Notes under the pieces: model-generated
The model's database searches: none
What the model was told of the DNA's origin: nothing
What the model saw: only the letters and a program-made list of their open reading frames with translations
In this document: positions 18,811-26,747 of the stretch, in pieces
How positions within the stretch are numbered: the stretch's first letter is position 1
Layout of the letters: each line of letters opens with the position of its first letter
Source of the DNA: Yoonia maritima
GTDB lineage: Bacteria; Pseudomonadota; Alphaproteobacteria; Rhodobacterales; Rhodobacteraceae
DNA length: 64,000 nucleotides
Direction: 5' to 3'
Assembly (NCBI RefSeq): GCF_003003285.1
Contig: NZ_PVTP01000007.1
Coordinates: 124,001 to 188,000 of the forward strand
Program-made: the position numbers and the translations under genes

Positions 18811-20052
18811 TTAAGCTCGGGCTTCCGCTTCGGCTTGGTTAACGTCATGCATTGATTTGGCAAGTTTAGCGATTTCTTTGCGCAATGGATTTTTCGGGAT
18901 CCCAACTGCCAATGGGGCACCATGGTCGCAGCTTTGCATGACTGGTTTTCCACCATCAGGCATGAGTACGTCGATCGAAATACCCAAGCTATCAGCAAGA
19001 CGTTTGACGCGGCTTTTGCCGTTTAAATCTGTGAAACCGGGTGCGCGGTTCAAAATGAAACGAATTTTCTCAAAGGGAAGATCCTCTGACTGGAGTGCTC
19101 GCTTCAGCCTTAGGGTGTTTTGTGCCGACCGCATGTCTAGTTCAATCATTGCGAAATAGATATGCGCCATCTCCAAAACGGTCTGAGACCACTCGACCAT
19201 GGTCGACGGCATATCGATTAGCACATAGTCAAAATTAACCCGCGCCATTTCAATCACCCGACCAATGTCTTCTGGAGTGATCATATCAAGCGGGATCATA
19301 TCTGTAGGCGCAGTGAGAACATGAACTTTGTCGTCAAATGTCAGTAGCGACGCCATAAACGCCTCTGAATCCATAGATTCGGTGTCAGTCAGCATTTCCA
19401 ATACTGCTTCACGGCGTGGAAGGTCGAGATACGTGGAGACCGAGCCAAATTGGAAATCCAAATCAAGTAGACAAACTTTTGGTGGCTCTTCTTTGTCTAC
19501 GTTCGCAAGCTCCCATGCCATGTTGACGGCCATCGTTGTCGCTCCTGTACCACCGGCGACGCCATGTACGGGAATGACAACACCAGAGTGGTTGCCACTT
19601 GCGTTGAATTGTTTGTCGCCAGGTGCGTGCTGCGGAGTGGGGTCAGCTGTCAGCACGCGTTCAATAGCGCGAGCAAGTTCATTTTCGGGAAGCGGGTAGG
19701 GAACGAACTCGTCACCGCCCTCGCGCAGCAATTGATGTAGTGCTGTTGGGCTAACGTCTTCTGCTATCAGAATAACTTTTATTCCAACGGATTTGGCAAC
19801 TGCAATTACCTCAGAGACAAGTGGTAAATTGTCTTCGTCGTTGGCATCCATTGCAACTGTGACAAATTGCAGGCTTCGGGCTTCTTTCTGGCCTAGGAAC
19901 GCAACGGCATCTTCGAAGCTCAGGTCGCCCCAGGCGTCGCCTAAGGCTGCTTCCATATCTTCAATGAGGAGGTCGAAAATTTGGACGTCTCGGCTGATCG
20001 TGCACGCAACAATAGGTGGGGCATCGTTTTGTACGGCCGTGCTATCGGTCAT
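18811..20052 (-). CDS. cpaE: pilus localisation protein CpaE/TadZ (ParA-like)
   Basis: A 413-residue cytosolic protein that localises the Tad machine. An N-terminal receiver-like domain (about 15-140) precedes a ParA/MinD-like ATPase domain (about 155-400). The P-loop region is GVAGGTGATT at 164-173: compared with the canonical KGGVGKTT, both lysines are replaced (Ala166 and Ala171), while LLDLDFQFGSV and VLIDMPSTM are retained. Atypical P-loops are known in TadZ proteins, so nucleotide binding may be weak or absent. It follows the OmpA-like gene after 244 bases and leads cpaF by 11. Confidence 0.9.
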   Translation of the reverse strand: MTDSTAVQNDAPPIVACTISRDVQIFDLLIEDMEAALGDAWGDLSFEDAVAFLGQKEARSLQFVTVAMDANDEDNLPLVSEVIAVAKSVGIKVILIAEDVSPTALHQLLREGGDEFVPYPLPENELARAIERVLTADPTPQHAPGDKQFNASGNHSGVVIPVHGVAGGTGATTMAVNMAWELANVDKEEPPKVCLLDLDFQFGSVSTYLDLPRREAVLEMLTDTESMDSEAFMASLLTFDDKVHVLTAPTDMIPLDMITPEDIGRVIEMARVNFDYVLIDMPSTMVEWSQTVLEMAHIYFAMIELDMRSAQNTLRLKRALQSEDLPFEKIRFILNRAPGFTDLNGKSRVKRLADSLGISIDVLMPDGGKPVMQSCDHGAPLAVGIPKNPLRKEIAKLAKSMHDVNQAEAEARA

Positions 20053-20250
20053 TCTTGGTCGTCCTTATCGCTTTTGTTGTTCTATCATAATCTGCACTTA
20101 GCGACATGCGCTAGAGCTGTAGAGTACCATATCCACCACACGTGAGTAGAGCGTGAATGGAGTTCACTTTATCCAAGGTAATCGTGTCGAGATTAGGACT
20201 AAAACAGCGATAAAATAGGGAATGTTGCAATTTGAGAGTGTAAAAGACTA

Positions 20251-20282
20251 CGTCTGCGCCATAATTATGGTTGGCGCAGACG
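20251..20282 (-). terminator. hairpin terminator after the OmpA-like gene
   Basis: A perfect 10-bp stem (20251-20260 with 20273-20282) and a 12-base loop, 14 bases beyond the stop of the OmpA-like gene. On the minus strand the stem is followed by TAGTCTTTTA, a short T-rich tract. It probably separates the OmpA-like/cpaC unit from cpaE. Confidence 0.65.
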
Positions 20283-20296
20283 TGATTTGTAAGCCG

Positions 20297-20941
20297 TTAT
20301 TCGCTTATGCCGCCGCCTTCAATCGTGGTGGCACGTACAGCGCTGGCAATATATTCGCGATATATTACTTCGGCGTATTTGCCTTCGAGAACCATAGGTT
20401 CACTTTCCACAAATCCGGACACTTCCGTAACTGTACGGCGATTGCGACGTTCGCGGTCATTTGTTGCAATTAATGGTTGAGTTTCGCCGAATGACGCCAC
20501 TGCTTCGAGGCGGCTACGGTCGATGCCTTGAGCCGTTAAGAATGCAACAACGGTCTGGGCGCGGCGCAGACCTAGGCGACGGTTGTACGCTTGGCTGCCG
20601 ACAAGATCGGTGTGTCCGTAGACCTTGAAGCGTACTTCAGGGAATTGTTTAATCCAATCTGCTTGCAGAGACAGAACCTGACGTGCGTTTGCGTCCAGCT
20701 GGGTTGAGTTGAACTCAAACGTGACCGTTGACTCGATCTCAGATGCGAAACGGCGCGCTAGATTTACGCGGTAATCTTCTTGAGCAGACTGAACCATTAC
20801 GTTGTTCATAGTCGCGTTGCCGAACTGGCCATTGTCGATCACGGCTCCAGCTTCGTATTGAAGGCTCGCGTATTCATCGCTGGTTGTTGAGCAACCAGCG
20901 AGAAGAGCAGCAGCCATTGCTGTTGTCATAAGTTTTTTCAT
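20297..20941 (-). CDS. OmpA-family lipoprotein of the tad cluster
   Basis: A 214-residue outer-membrane lipoprotein: lipobox LLAGC ends at Cys17, then a spacer with a TTSDEYASL start, and an OmpA-like peptidoglycan-binding domain (about 85-180) containing KVYGHTDLVGSQAYNRRLGLRRA. The start ATG gives a clean type II signal; a five-residue longer form is possible. It lies between cpaC and cpaE, so it is likely to anchor or stabilise the secretin in the cell wall. OmpA-like proteins at this position are common in alphaproteobacterial tad clusters. The precise role is inferred. Confidence 0.88.
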   Translation of the reverse strand: MKKLMTTAMAAALLAGCSTTSDEYASLQYEAGAVIDNGQFGNATMNNVMVQSAQEDYRVNLARRFASEIESTVTFEFNSTQLDANARQVLSLQADWIKQFPEVRFKVYGHTDLVGSQAYNRRLGLRRAQTVVAFLTAQGIDRSRLEAVASFGETQPLIATNDRERRNRRTVTEVSGFVESEPMVLEGKYAEVIYREYIASAVRATTIEGGGISE

Positions 20942-20957
20942 TGACCTGTGCTCCAAT

Positions 20958-22334
20958 TCATTCGTCCATGACGTAACCGTAAGAACCGCTAAAGTCCTGA
21001 CGTGCTACTTCACCTGCGCCACCAGGAATCTGGGTGCCAGCTGTTGTTTTACCAAGTAGGAACAGATCGGATTCGCTAGGTAGTCTCACACGATCAGTTG
21101 GTAGTGAAAGCGCTGCGCCACGTGTGGGCGAGACGAGGTGGGGTGTTACAATGATCACGAGCTCTGTTTGCTCGCGTTCGTAAGCCGCGCTGCGGAACAA
21201 CGCACCAAGTACTGGAATATCACCAACCCAAGGGACTTGCTCGCTCAAGTCGTTGAAGTCGTCTTGCAGTAGACCAGCAATAGCGAAGCTTTCGCCATCA
21301 CGCATTTCAACAGTCGTTTTCGTTTCTCTGCGTGTGAAAGCGTTGATTGATAGTCCTGTACCACTTGTAAACGCGTTTGTTGTATCCACTGAAGATACCG
21401 CAGCAGCTAATTCAAGATTGATGATATCATCATCGATGACGGTGGGGATGAAAAGCAGTTCCACGCCGAATGGTTTGAATTCAACCGTAATCGTATCTTC
21501 ATCTTGCGCGACGGGGATTGGATATTCGCCACCAGCAAGGAAACTCGCTTCTTGACCGCTGAGCGCAGTTAAATTTGGCTCTGCTAACGTTCGAACGACA
21601 CCGCGCGATTCTAGCGCTTCAATCATTAAGTTTACGTTCATGTTGCCAGCGCCAAAACCAAAGGTTACTGCGCCATTGGCACCACCCGCGGAAGTCGACG
21701 TCGCACCTGAAATAGTAGTTCCACCCGTGGTTCCACTGACTCCGAGCTGTGCGCCGAGTGATTTGCGAACTGACCGTTGCATCTCAGCGAAGCGAACCTG
21801 CAGCATGACCTGCTGCGTTCCTCCAACGACCATCAGGTTCGAAACGCGATCTGGTGCGTAACGTTGTGCCAGTTCCAGTGCGCGATCAAGGCGCGCAATA
21901 GAGCTCACTTGACCAGATAGCACGATCCCGTCGTTTGCAGTCCGAACTTCGATGTTCTCACCCGGTAGAATTTGGGTCAGACGCTCTTTGAACTCCGCCA
22001 TATCGGGCGCAACATGAATTTCAACGTTAGTGATTAAACGCCCATCAGCGCCTAATAACGTTAAGGTTGTGCGTCCGGGTTCCTTACCTAGCACATAGAT
22101 TGTGCGTTCAGATAAAGATGAGATGTCAGCGATGCCGGGATTGGCAATAGACAATTCCGTAAAGGGAACATCGCTTTCAACAACAACGGCCCGGTTCATT
22201 GGGACGCTGAGTGCACTAGACGCTGCGCCACGCAATACGCGCAAAGTTTCTGCTGGTGCCATGGTGGGTGCTGCCGCTGCTAGCGACAACGTCAAGCCGG
22301 TAAGTGCGGCTTTGATAAATCTGTCATACTTCAT
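20958..22334 (-). CDS. cpaC: Tad pilus secretin CpaC/RcpA
   Basis: A 458-residue outer-membrane secretin. A signal peptide (about 1-27) is followed by a pilus-formation N-domain, a BON-like segment (about 105-165) and the type II/III secretin domain (about 215-420), ending with VIIVTPHLVSP. A Gly/Ser/Thr-rich insertion (about 195-225) is present. It forms the outer-membrane pore for Flp pili. The ATG has AGG eight to ten bases upstream. A strong terminator separates it from cpaB, so it probably has its own promoter in the 212-base gap. Assignment is firm. Confidence 0.93.
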   Translation of the reverse strand: MKYDRFIKAALTGLTLSLAAAAPTMAPAETLRVLRGAASSALSVPMNRAVVVESDVPFTELSIANPGIADISSLSERTIYVLGKEPGRTTLTLLGADGRLITNVEIHVAPDMAEFKERLTQILPGENIEVRTANDGIVLSGQVSSIARLDRALELAQRYAPDRVSNLMVVGGTQQVMLQVRFAEMQRSVRKSLGAQLGVSGTTGGTTISGATSTSAGGANGAVTFGFGAGNMNVNLMIEALESRGVVRTLAEPNLTALSGQEASFLAGGEYPIPVAQDEDTITVEFKPFGVELLFIPTVIDDDIINLELAAAVSSVDTTNAFTSGTGLSINAFTRRETKTTVEMRDGESFAIAGLLQDDFNDLSEQVPWVGDIPVLGALFRSAAYEREQTELVIIVTPHLVSPTRGAALSLPTDRVRLPSESDLFLLGKTTAGTQIPGGAGEVARQDFSGSYGYVMDE

Positions 22335-22481
22335 AAGTGACCTGCCTCTCCGATCACGCCTCGTTGTAGGGTCTTAATGCCCATAATTTTTTGACCATGC
22401 GGTAGATGGGCATTTATTGCAATAATCAATAGGTTGGAGGGTGAAGCGAATGTGGACAACGCGCAACACTATCGATCTACA

Positions 22482-22514
22482 AAAAAAGCGCTTAGAAAAT
22501 CTAAGCGCTTTTTT
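22482..22514 (-). terminator. strong rho-independent terminator between cpaB and cpaC
   Basis: A 14-bp perfect stem (22482-22495 with 22501-22514), core AGCGCTTAG, five-base loop, flanked by A and T runs on both sides so it is functional in either direction. It stands about 32 bases after the cpaB stop and inside the tad cluster, which argues that pilin/cpaB and cpaC onward are separate transcripts. Confidence 0.9.
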
Positions 22515-22546
22515 GACTGTTTATATAGCCATTTAATGGGTGTTCA

Positions 22547-23383
22547 TTAGTTGCAAGGGATTTGGACTGCGACTCTTTCTGTTCCCCGTCTCTCGTAACG
22601 GTAGCAAAGTTCTGGAGCCTCTTCTTCTTCTTCGACGACAACCTCTTCGATAATTTCGCCTGTGACTGATTGTGTGTCGACAGTGATTGTAGACGCGATT
22701 GGCGAAGAATCCCCTGCTCCAACGAGAGAGATTGTGAGTGAGCCGCTTGCCTGTGCTTGAGTTAGAATCGCGACTTCTTCGGGCGTTACTTGAACGATAA
22801 TATTTGCAGTGCCGCTGCGGCCACCTTGTTGGTCAGGAACAGCAATAATCTGTAGGCTTGATTTGATCAGATTTGTAACTTCGCGCCCGCTGCTTAGTCG
22901 GCCAGTCCAATACAAATCGATTCGATCATTTGGCCGAAGCTCTCCGAACCCGCCCGTGGCGCGTCCCTGAATAGGGAACGCTCGCATTCCTGGAGCTACA
23001 AGAGCGGTGATGCCACGGGTCGCTCCGGGAGGCGCAAGTCGACTTTCTGTGAGAGGCTCATTAGGAAGAATCGGAAGAACCACGACACGGGACTTAGCTG
23101 GTTGCTCCGGTGGGAAGAGTGTATCCTCGTCTTGGATGATGCCCTCGGGTAAAAAGTCACTTGCGTACTTGATTAGGGTTACATCGTCTGCGGTCATCAC
23201 TTCACCGTATGTGAATGCTCGGTTGGGAGAATACACATCTACTGTTTTTACTGCGCCTTCACGCAGTTGTTGGGCACGCGCCAACTCACTGTTCTTTTGC
23301 TCAATTTGCTGGTTAACCATGTAGACAGCAAAACCAGCTAGGGCCATGCCAACCACAAGAACTAGTCCAAAAACTCCGCGCAT
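22547..23383 (-). CDS. cpaB: Tad pilus assembly protein CpaB/RcpC
   Basis: A 278-residue periplasmic protein anchored by an N-terminal helix (about 4-22), followed by a SAF domain (about 50-115) and the RcpC/CpaB domain (about 120-225). A run of Glu residues (VVVEEEEEAPE) lies near residue 255, and the C-terminus has two cysteines (ELCYRYERR and QIPCN) that may form a disulfide. AGAGG precedes the ATG. CpaB assists secretin function. It is separated from the downstream cpaC by a terminator. Assignment is firm. Confidence 0.9.
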   Translation of the reverse strand: MRGVFGLVLVVGMALAGFAVYMVNQQIEQKNSELARAQQLREGAVKTVDVYSPNRAFTYGEVMTADDVTLIKYASDFLPEGIIQDEDTLFPPEQPAKSRVVVLPILPNEPLTESRLAPPGATRGITALVAPGMRAFPIQGRATGGFGELRPNDRIDLYWTGRLSSGREVTNLIKSSLQIIAVPDQQGGRSGTANIIVQVTPEEVAILTQAQASGSLTISLVGAGDSSPIASTITVDTQSVTGEIIEEVVVEEEEEAPELCYRYERRGTERVAVQIPCN

Positions 23384-23580
23384 ATTATTATCCTCTGATT
23401 TTCAAGCAGTCGGCCATATCTATGCATTCATTAAGAAAGGCGAACTTGTAGACTTGAAGACGTGCTATATTTGATGACTTTCTAGACCAATCAGAAGATG
23501 GTGTGCAATGTCTGCATGCATATAGTCTCTCAAGGGTTGAGAATTATGCTACTGATGTGCTCGGCTTCGTCAATTTTTTC

Positions 23581-23817
23581 TTATGGAAGCGTAACGTCGA
23601 TGTTATCTAGTGCTGTATCTATTTCATCGGCAAGTTCTGTTGCACCGCCCGAAAAAGATGTGACGACAATCAATCCTAGCATCGTGATTGATGCGGTCAG
23701 AACGACAAAATCTACGGTAACTGCGCCGCTCTCGTCACCTGCAAAATGCGCGATTATATGTTTCACACTGGCTCCCGTCTGACGCACGCGCGCCGTAATA
23801 TTCATCTCTAACACCAT
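23581..23817 (-). CDS. second Flp-type pilin with extended leader
   Basis: A 78-residue Flp-family pilin-like protein. The core DESGAVTVDFVVLTASITMLGLIVV (residues 28-52) nearly matches that of the neighbouring pilin, with the prepilin cleavage site after Gly31, but the leader is about 17 residues longer and no strong ribosome binding site is seen. ATGs at 23805 (74 residues), 23817 or 23841 are all possible. The C-terminus is DNIDVTLP, without the cysteines of the other pilin. It could be a minor pilin, an initiator or a decaying duplicate. Prepilin peptidase and cpaB in the same cluster support a pilus role. Confidence 0.75.
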   Translation of the reverse strand: MVLEMNITARVRQTGASVKHIIAHFAGDESGAVTVDFVVLTASITMLGLIVVTSFSGGATELADEIDTALDNIDVTLP

Positions 23818-23917
23818 AGGTTTTGGTGCTCTGGGCAGCATGATCACTGGTAAATAAGGCCAAATTGCGGAGGGCATAAAGCCATATTGTGTGATCTATG
23901 GTTGCCTGTATTAAAGC

Positions 23918-23949
23918 ATTGGGCGCACCACTAAAGTGGTGCGCCCAAT
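23918..23949 (-). terminator. long hairpin after the major Flp pilin
   Basis: A 15-bp perfect inverted repeat (23918-23932 with 23935-23949) with almost no spacer, 52 bases after the flp stop. On the minus strand it is followed by GCTTTAA, a short T stretch. It probably terminates most transcripts of the pilin gene or protects the 3-prime end of an abundant short mRNA. Confidence 0.7.
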
Positions 23950-24001
23950 TTTGTTCACGCATCAGCGTAATCTCAGAACTATTTAGTTCTAAGCAGTATT
24001 A

Positions 24002-24190
24002 TTAGCAAGTTTCAGCGGCACACATGTCGTTAAGCGCTGTTTCAACTTCGTTAGCTAGACCTTTTGCGCCGGAAGCAATCGCGCCACCAACAGCAAGACC
24101 CAGAACAACGATCGCAGCAGTCAGAACTACGAAGTCAACTGTTACAGCACCGTCTTCGTCGTTGCGGAAGTTTTTGATAAAGTTAAGCAT
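24002..24190 (-). CDS. flp: Flp family type IVb pilin
   Basis: A 62-residue prepilin. The leader MLNFIKNFRNDEDG ends at Gly14, the expected prepilin peptidase site, followed by the hydrophobic helix AVTVDFVVLTAAIVV. Position +5 of the mature protein is Asp19, in place of the usual Glu, as in other roseobacter Flp pilins. Two C-terminal cysteines (MCAAETC) could form a small disulfide loop. GGAGGG seven bases before the ATG is a strong ribosome binding site, consistent with high expression. It is the first gene of the tad cluster and probably the major pilin subunit. Confidence 0.92.
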   Translation of the reverse strand: MLNFIKNFRNDEDGAVTVDFVVLTAAIVVLGLAVGGAIASGAKGLANEVETALNDMCAAETC

Positions 24191-24541
24191 TTAATTCCCT
24201 CCTCAGGGTATCACTAGAGTTTATTTCGTTCCTCGCCAGGCCAGCAGAGCTAAACTGTTTAGCTGAGCCCCTGTCTTGGATGAGCTTATATAGCCTGTTG
24301 ATTGGGGCGGGAGTTTGACGCGTTTCGCTCTTTTTGTGCGCGAGCAGCATTTCTGATCGATATTTGTTTAAATATTTGATTATAAATGATAATTGTTTGG
24401 AATTTCTGAATGCTGACTTGCTCTCCCGTTGCGAATAGGTCTGCAATTTCCCCTAAATGACATAATTGTTCCCGAAATTCTGGCCTTTTGGCGGTTTTCT
24501 GCCATGGTCGACGACATAAAAAATGACGAGCAGGACGACAG
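24191..24541. promoter_or_regulatory. 351-base divergent intergenic region between flp and the transglycosylase gene
   Basis: No credible gene. It must hold the promoters of the pilin cluster (leftward) and the transglycosylase (rightward). It includes the dyad at 24248-24264 described separately and an AT-rich stretch at about 24355-24395. Within that stretch, TTAA at 24368 and ATTA at 24379 are separated by seven bases, a near match to the CtrA box (TTAA-N7-TTAA) known in alphaproteobacteria; this is weak evidence. Confidence 0.6.
24248..24264. promoter_or_regulatory. 17-bp dyad, candidate operator upstream of flp
   Basis: A perfect interrupted palindrome AGCTAAAC-T-GTTTAGCT centred about 65 bases upstream of the flp start. 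It has no T tract, lies in a promoter region, and its symmetry suggests binding of a dimeric regulator rather than termination. No regulator is identifiable in the window. Confidence 0.4.
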
Positions 24542-25369
24542 ATGAATCGACAGATTCCCTTTTTCATGGCTCTGGCCCTCTCTGTGTGCGCTGTTCCCGC
24601 ATTAGCAGAAGTGGAGCGCTTGCAGCCAGATTTTACATTTCGGCGTGTCGCGGTACCATCTGGCAGCGCTGGCAGCCGCATTAATGTTCAGATTGATCCT
24701 AACGCTCCGCGGCTTGGGCCCGTCTATTCTGACGAACCTGAACCAGCCTCGGCGCCTGTTATAGCGCCGCCAGTGTCTGGTTCTGAATGGTTTTGGGAAG
24801 GTGTGTCTTATGGCATCTCGGATTCCTCCCCCGCGCGATTGGAACATGCGCTGCACCAAATTAACAACCCGCCAGCTGGTAAAGGTGTGTCGACCCCTCG
24901 CTTGCAAAGCCTCCAGAACATCGCAAATGCGCACGGGCTTGCGATTCTAAAGGAAACGGTTGGTACTGATGTGTCTCCGGCGCTTGTCCTTGCAGTGATT
25001 TCGGTTGAGAGCGCAGGAAAGAGTGATGCGGTAAGTAGTGCGGGCGCCACAGGGCTAATGCAGCTTATGCCCGCGACGGCATCGCGGTTCGGTGTGACAG
25101 ACAGGACAGATGCTGCCGACAATATTAAAGGCGGCGTCGCCTATCTTGACTGGCTGCTAAATGAATTTGGAAATGATCCTGTGCTCGTGCTGGCTGGGTA
25201 TAACGCAGGTGAGGGCAACGTACGTCGGCATGCGGGTGTGCCGCCATTCTCGGAAACACGTGCCTATGTGCCAAAGGTGTTGGCCGCGTGGCAAGTCGCC
25301 AAGGGCCTATGCCGCACGCCACCTGAATTGATCACAGATGGCTGTGTTTTTAACGTCAACGGAATTTAG
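24542..25369 (+). CDS. lytic transglycosylase, SLT domain
   Basis: A 275-residue periplasmic protein with a signal peptide (cleavage after ALA, about residue 22), a Pro-rich linker (about 60-80) and an SLT-type lysozyme-like domain (about 125-250). The catalytic glutamate is probably Glu156 in SVESAGKSDA, followed by GLMQLMPATASRFGV and AGYNAGEGNV, both family motifs. It cleaves peptidoglycan glycan strands. Its divergent position next to flp suggests it opens the wall for pilus assembly, though such enzymes also occur alone. AGGA precedes the ATG. Confidence 0.9.
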   Translation: MNRQIPFFMALALSVCAVPALAEVERLQPDFTFRRVAVPSGSAGSRINVQIDPNAPRLGPVYSDEPEPASAPVIAPPVSGSEWFWEGVSYGISDSSPARLEHALHQINNPPAGKGVSTPRLQSLQNIANAHGLAILKETVGTDVSPALVLAVISVESAGKSDAVSSAGATGLMQLMPATASRFGVTDRTDAADNIKGGVAYLDWLLNEFGNDPVLVLAGYNAGEGNVRRHAGVPPFSETRAYVPKVLAAWQVAKGLCRTPPELITDGCVFNVNGI

Positions 25370-25374
25370 CGTTT

Positions 25375-25403
25375 AGAGGCGTCTATATAATGTAGACGCC
25401 TCT
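25375..25403. terminator. hairpin between convergent transglycosylase and CoA-transferase genes
   Basis: An 11-bp perfect stem (25375-25385 with 25393-25403), seven-base loop, lying between two convergent stops. There is no T tract on either side, so intrinsic termination would be inefficient; its location suggests bidirectional 3-prime-end formation. Confidence 0.6.
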
Positions 25404-25410
25404 GACTATA

Positions 25411-26034
25411 TTATACGATGGTTGCCTCGGTTGCGGCGCGCACTTCTTCTTCGGTTACGCCGTCCGCGCATTCAACGATCTTTAGCCCACCTTCGACGAC
25501 ATCAAGCACGCCAAGGTTGGTGATGATCCGATCAACCACTGCTTTGCCTGTCAGCGGAAGGGTGCATTCCTTAAGAAGCTTGCTATCGCCATGTTTGTTG
25601 GTGTGGTCCATAACAACGATCACACGACCAACGCCTGCGACCAGATCCATCGCACCACCCATACCTTTGACGAGCTTGCCGGGAATCATCCAGTTCGCAA
25701 GGTCACCGTTTTCAGCAACTTCCATTGCACCAAGAATCGCGGCAGCGATCTTACCACCTCGGATCATGCCGAATGATGTGGCGCTATCGAAATAGGCCGT
25801 GCGGTTTAGTTCGGTGATCGTTTGCTTGCCCGCGTTAATCAGGTCGGGGTCTTCGTCGCCTTCAAACGGGAAGGGGCCCATGCCCAGCATGCCGTTTTCA
25901 GACTGAAGCGTAATGTCTTTGTCGCCGACATAGTTTGCAACAAGTGTCGGGATGCCGATCCCAAGGTTCACGTACCAGCCGTCTTGCAGTTCCTCGGCTG
26001 CGCGTGCGGCCATCTGATTCCGAACCCAAGGCAT
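25411..26034 (-). CDS. 3-oxoacid CoA-transferase subunit B
   Basis: A 207-residue beta subunit of a class I CoA-transferase (ScoB/AtoA/PcaJ family), which with subunit A moves CoA from succinyl-CoA or acetyl-CoA to a 3-oxoacid such as acetoacetate. The catalytic glutamate is Glu46 in SENGMLGMGP, and GGAMDLVAG is another family motif. It overlaps subunit A by one base (TAATG-type junction), so translation is coupled. The substrate (acetoacetate or 3-oxoadipate) cannot be fixed from sequence. No other genes of ketone-body or aromatic catabolism are adjacent. Confidence 0.92.
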   Translation of the reverse strand: MPWVRNQMAARAAEELQDGWYVNLGIGIPTLVANYVGDKDITLQSENGMLGMGPFPFEGDEDPDLINAGKQTITELNRTAYFDSATSFGMIRGGKIAAAILGAMEVAENGDLANWMIPGKLVKGMGGAMDLVAGVGRVIVVMDHTNKHGDSKLLKECTLPLTGKAVVDRIITNLGVLDVVEGGLKIVECADGVTEEEVRAATEATIV

Positions 26035-26738
26035 TATGCTTCCTCCCGCTTGCGTGTCGTGCGCTGTTCAATCCGTTTCTCGTGATCGCCTTGAATAATG
26101 CGATGCACATATATGCCGGGCAGGTGGATATGGTCAGGATCTAGAGAACCCGTAGGCACGATCTCTTCGACCTCGACAACACATGTCTTGCCGCACATCG
26201 CGGCGGGTGGGTTAAAGTTGCGGGCGGTCTTGCGGAAGATCAGATTGCCTGTCTCGTCCGTTTTCCAAGCCTTCACAATGGCCAGATCGGCAAAGATGCC
26301 TTCTTCCATGATGTAGGTCTCGCCGTTGAAGTCTTTGTGTTCCTTGCCTTCGGCGATCACTGTGCCGACGCCGGTCTTTGTATAGAAACCGGGGATGCCG
26401 CAGCCGCCAGCGCGCATGCGCTCGGCCAATGTGCCTTGGGGATTGAATTCAAGCTCGAGCTCGCCCGACAAATACTGACGCATGAATTCTGCGTTCTCAC
26501 CGACATAAGAGCTGATCATCTTTTTGACTTGGCGGGTCTGCAATAGAATGCCGATGCCAAAATCATCTACACCAGCGTTATTGCTTGCAAAGGTAAGGTC
26601 CTTGGTTCCGGCGTCTTTGATGGCACCAAGCAATAGCTCTGGAATACCGCACAGCCCAAACCCCCCGGCTGCAATAAACATGCCGTCAAACAAAAGCCCA
26701 TCTAGGGCCTCGGCGGCATTTGGATAGATTTTCTTCAT
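26034..26738 (-). CDS. 3-oxoacid CoA-transferase subunit A
   Basis: A 234-residue alpha subunit of the same heteromeric CoA-transferase. The family block GGFGLCGIPELLL is near the N-terminus (about 25-37), and SNNAGVDDFGIG and NFNPPAAMCGK are also typical. A charged C-terminal tail (KRIEQRTTRKREEA) extends beyond the domain. It is the first gene of the pair. Its GGGGGG Shine-Dalgarno sequence, nine bases from the ATG, is one arm of a 10-bp inverted repeat (26748-26792), suggesting control of translation initiation. Confidence 0.92.
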   Translation of the reverse strand: MKKIYPNAAEALDGLLFDGMFIAAGGFGLCGIPELLLGAIKDAGTKDLTFASNNAGVDDFGIGILLQTRQVKKMISSYVGENAEFMRQYLSGELELEFNPQGTLAERMRAGGCGIPGFYTKTGVGTVIAEGKEHKDFNGETYIMEEGIFADLAIVKAWKTDETGNLIFRKTARNFNPPAAMCGKTCVVEVEEIVPTGSLDPDHIHLPGIYVHRIIQGDHEKRIEQRTTRKREEA

Positions 26739-26747
26739 GTAAGATGT

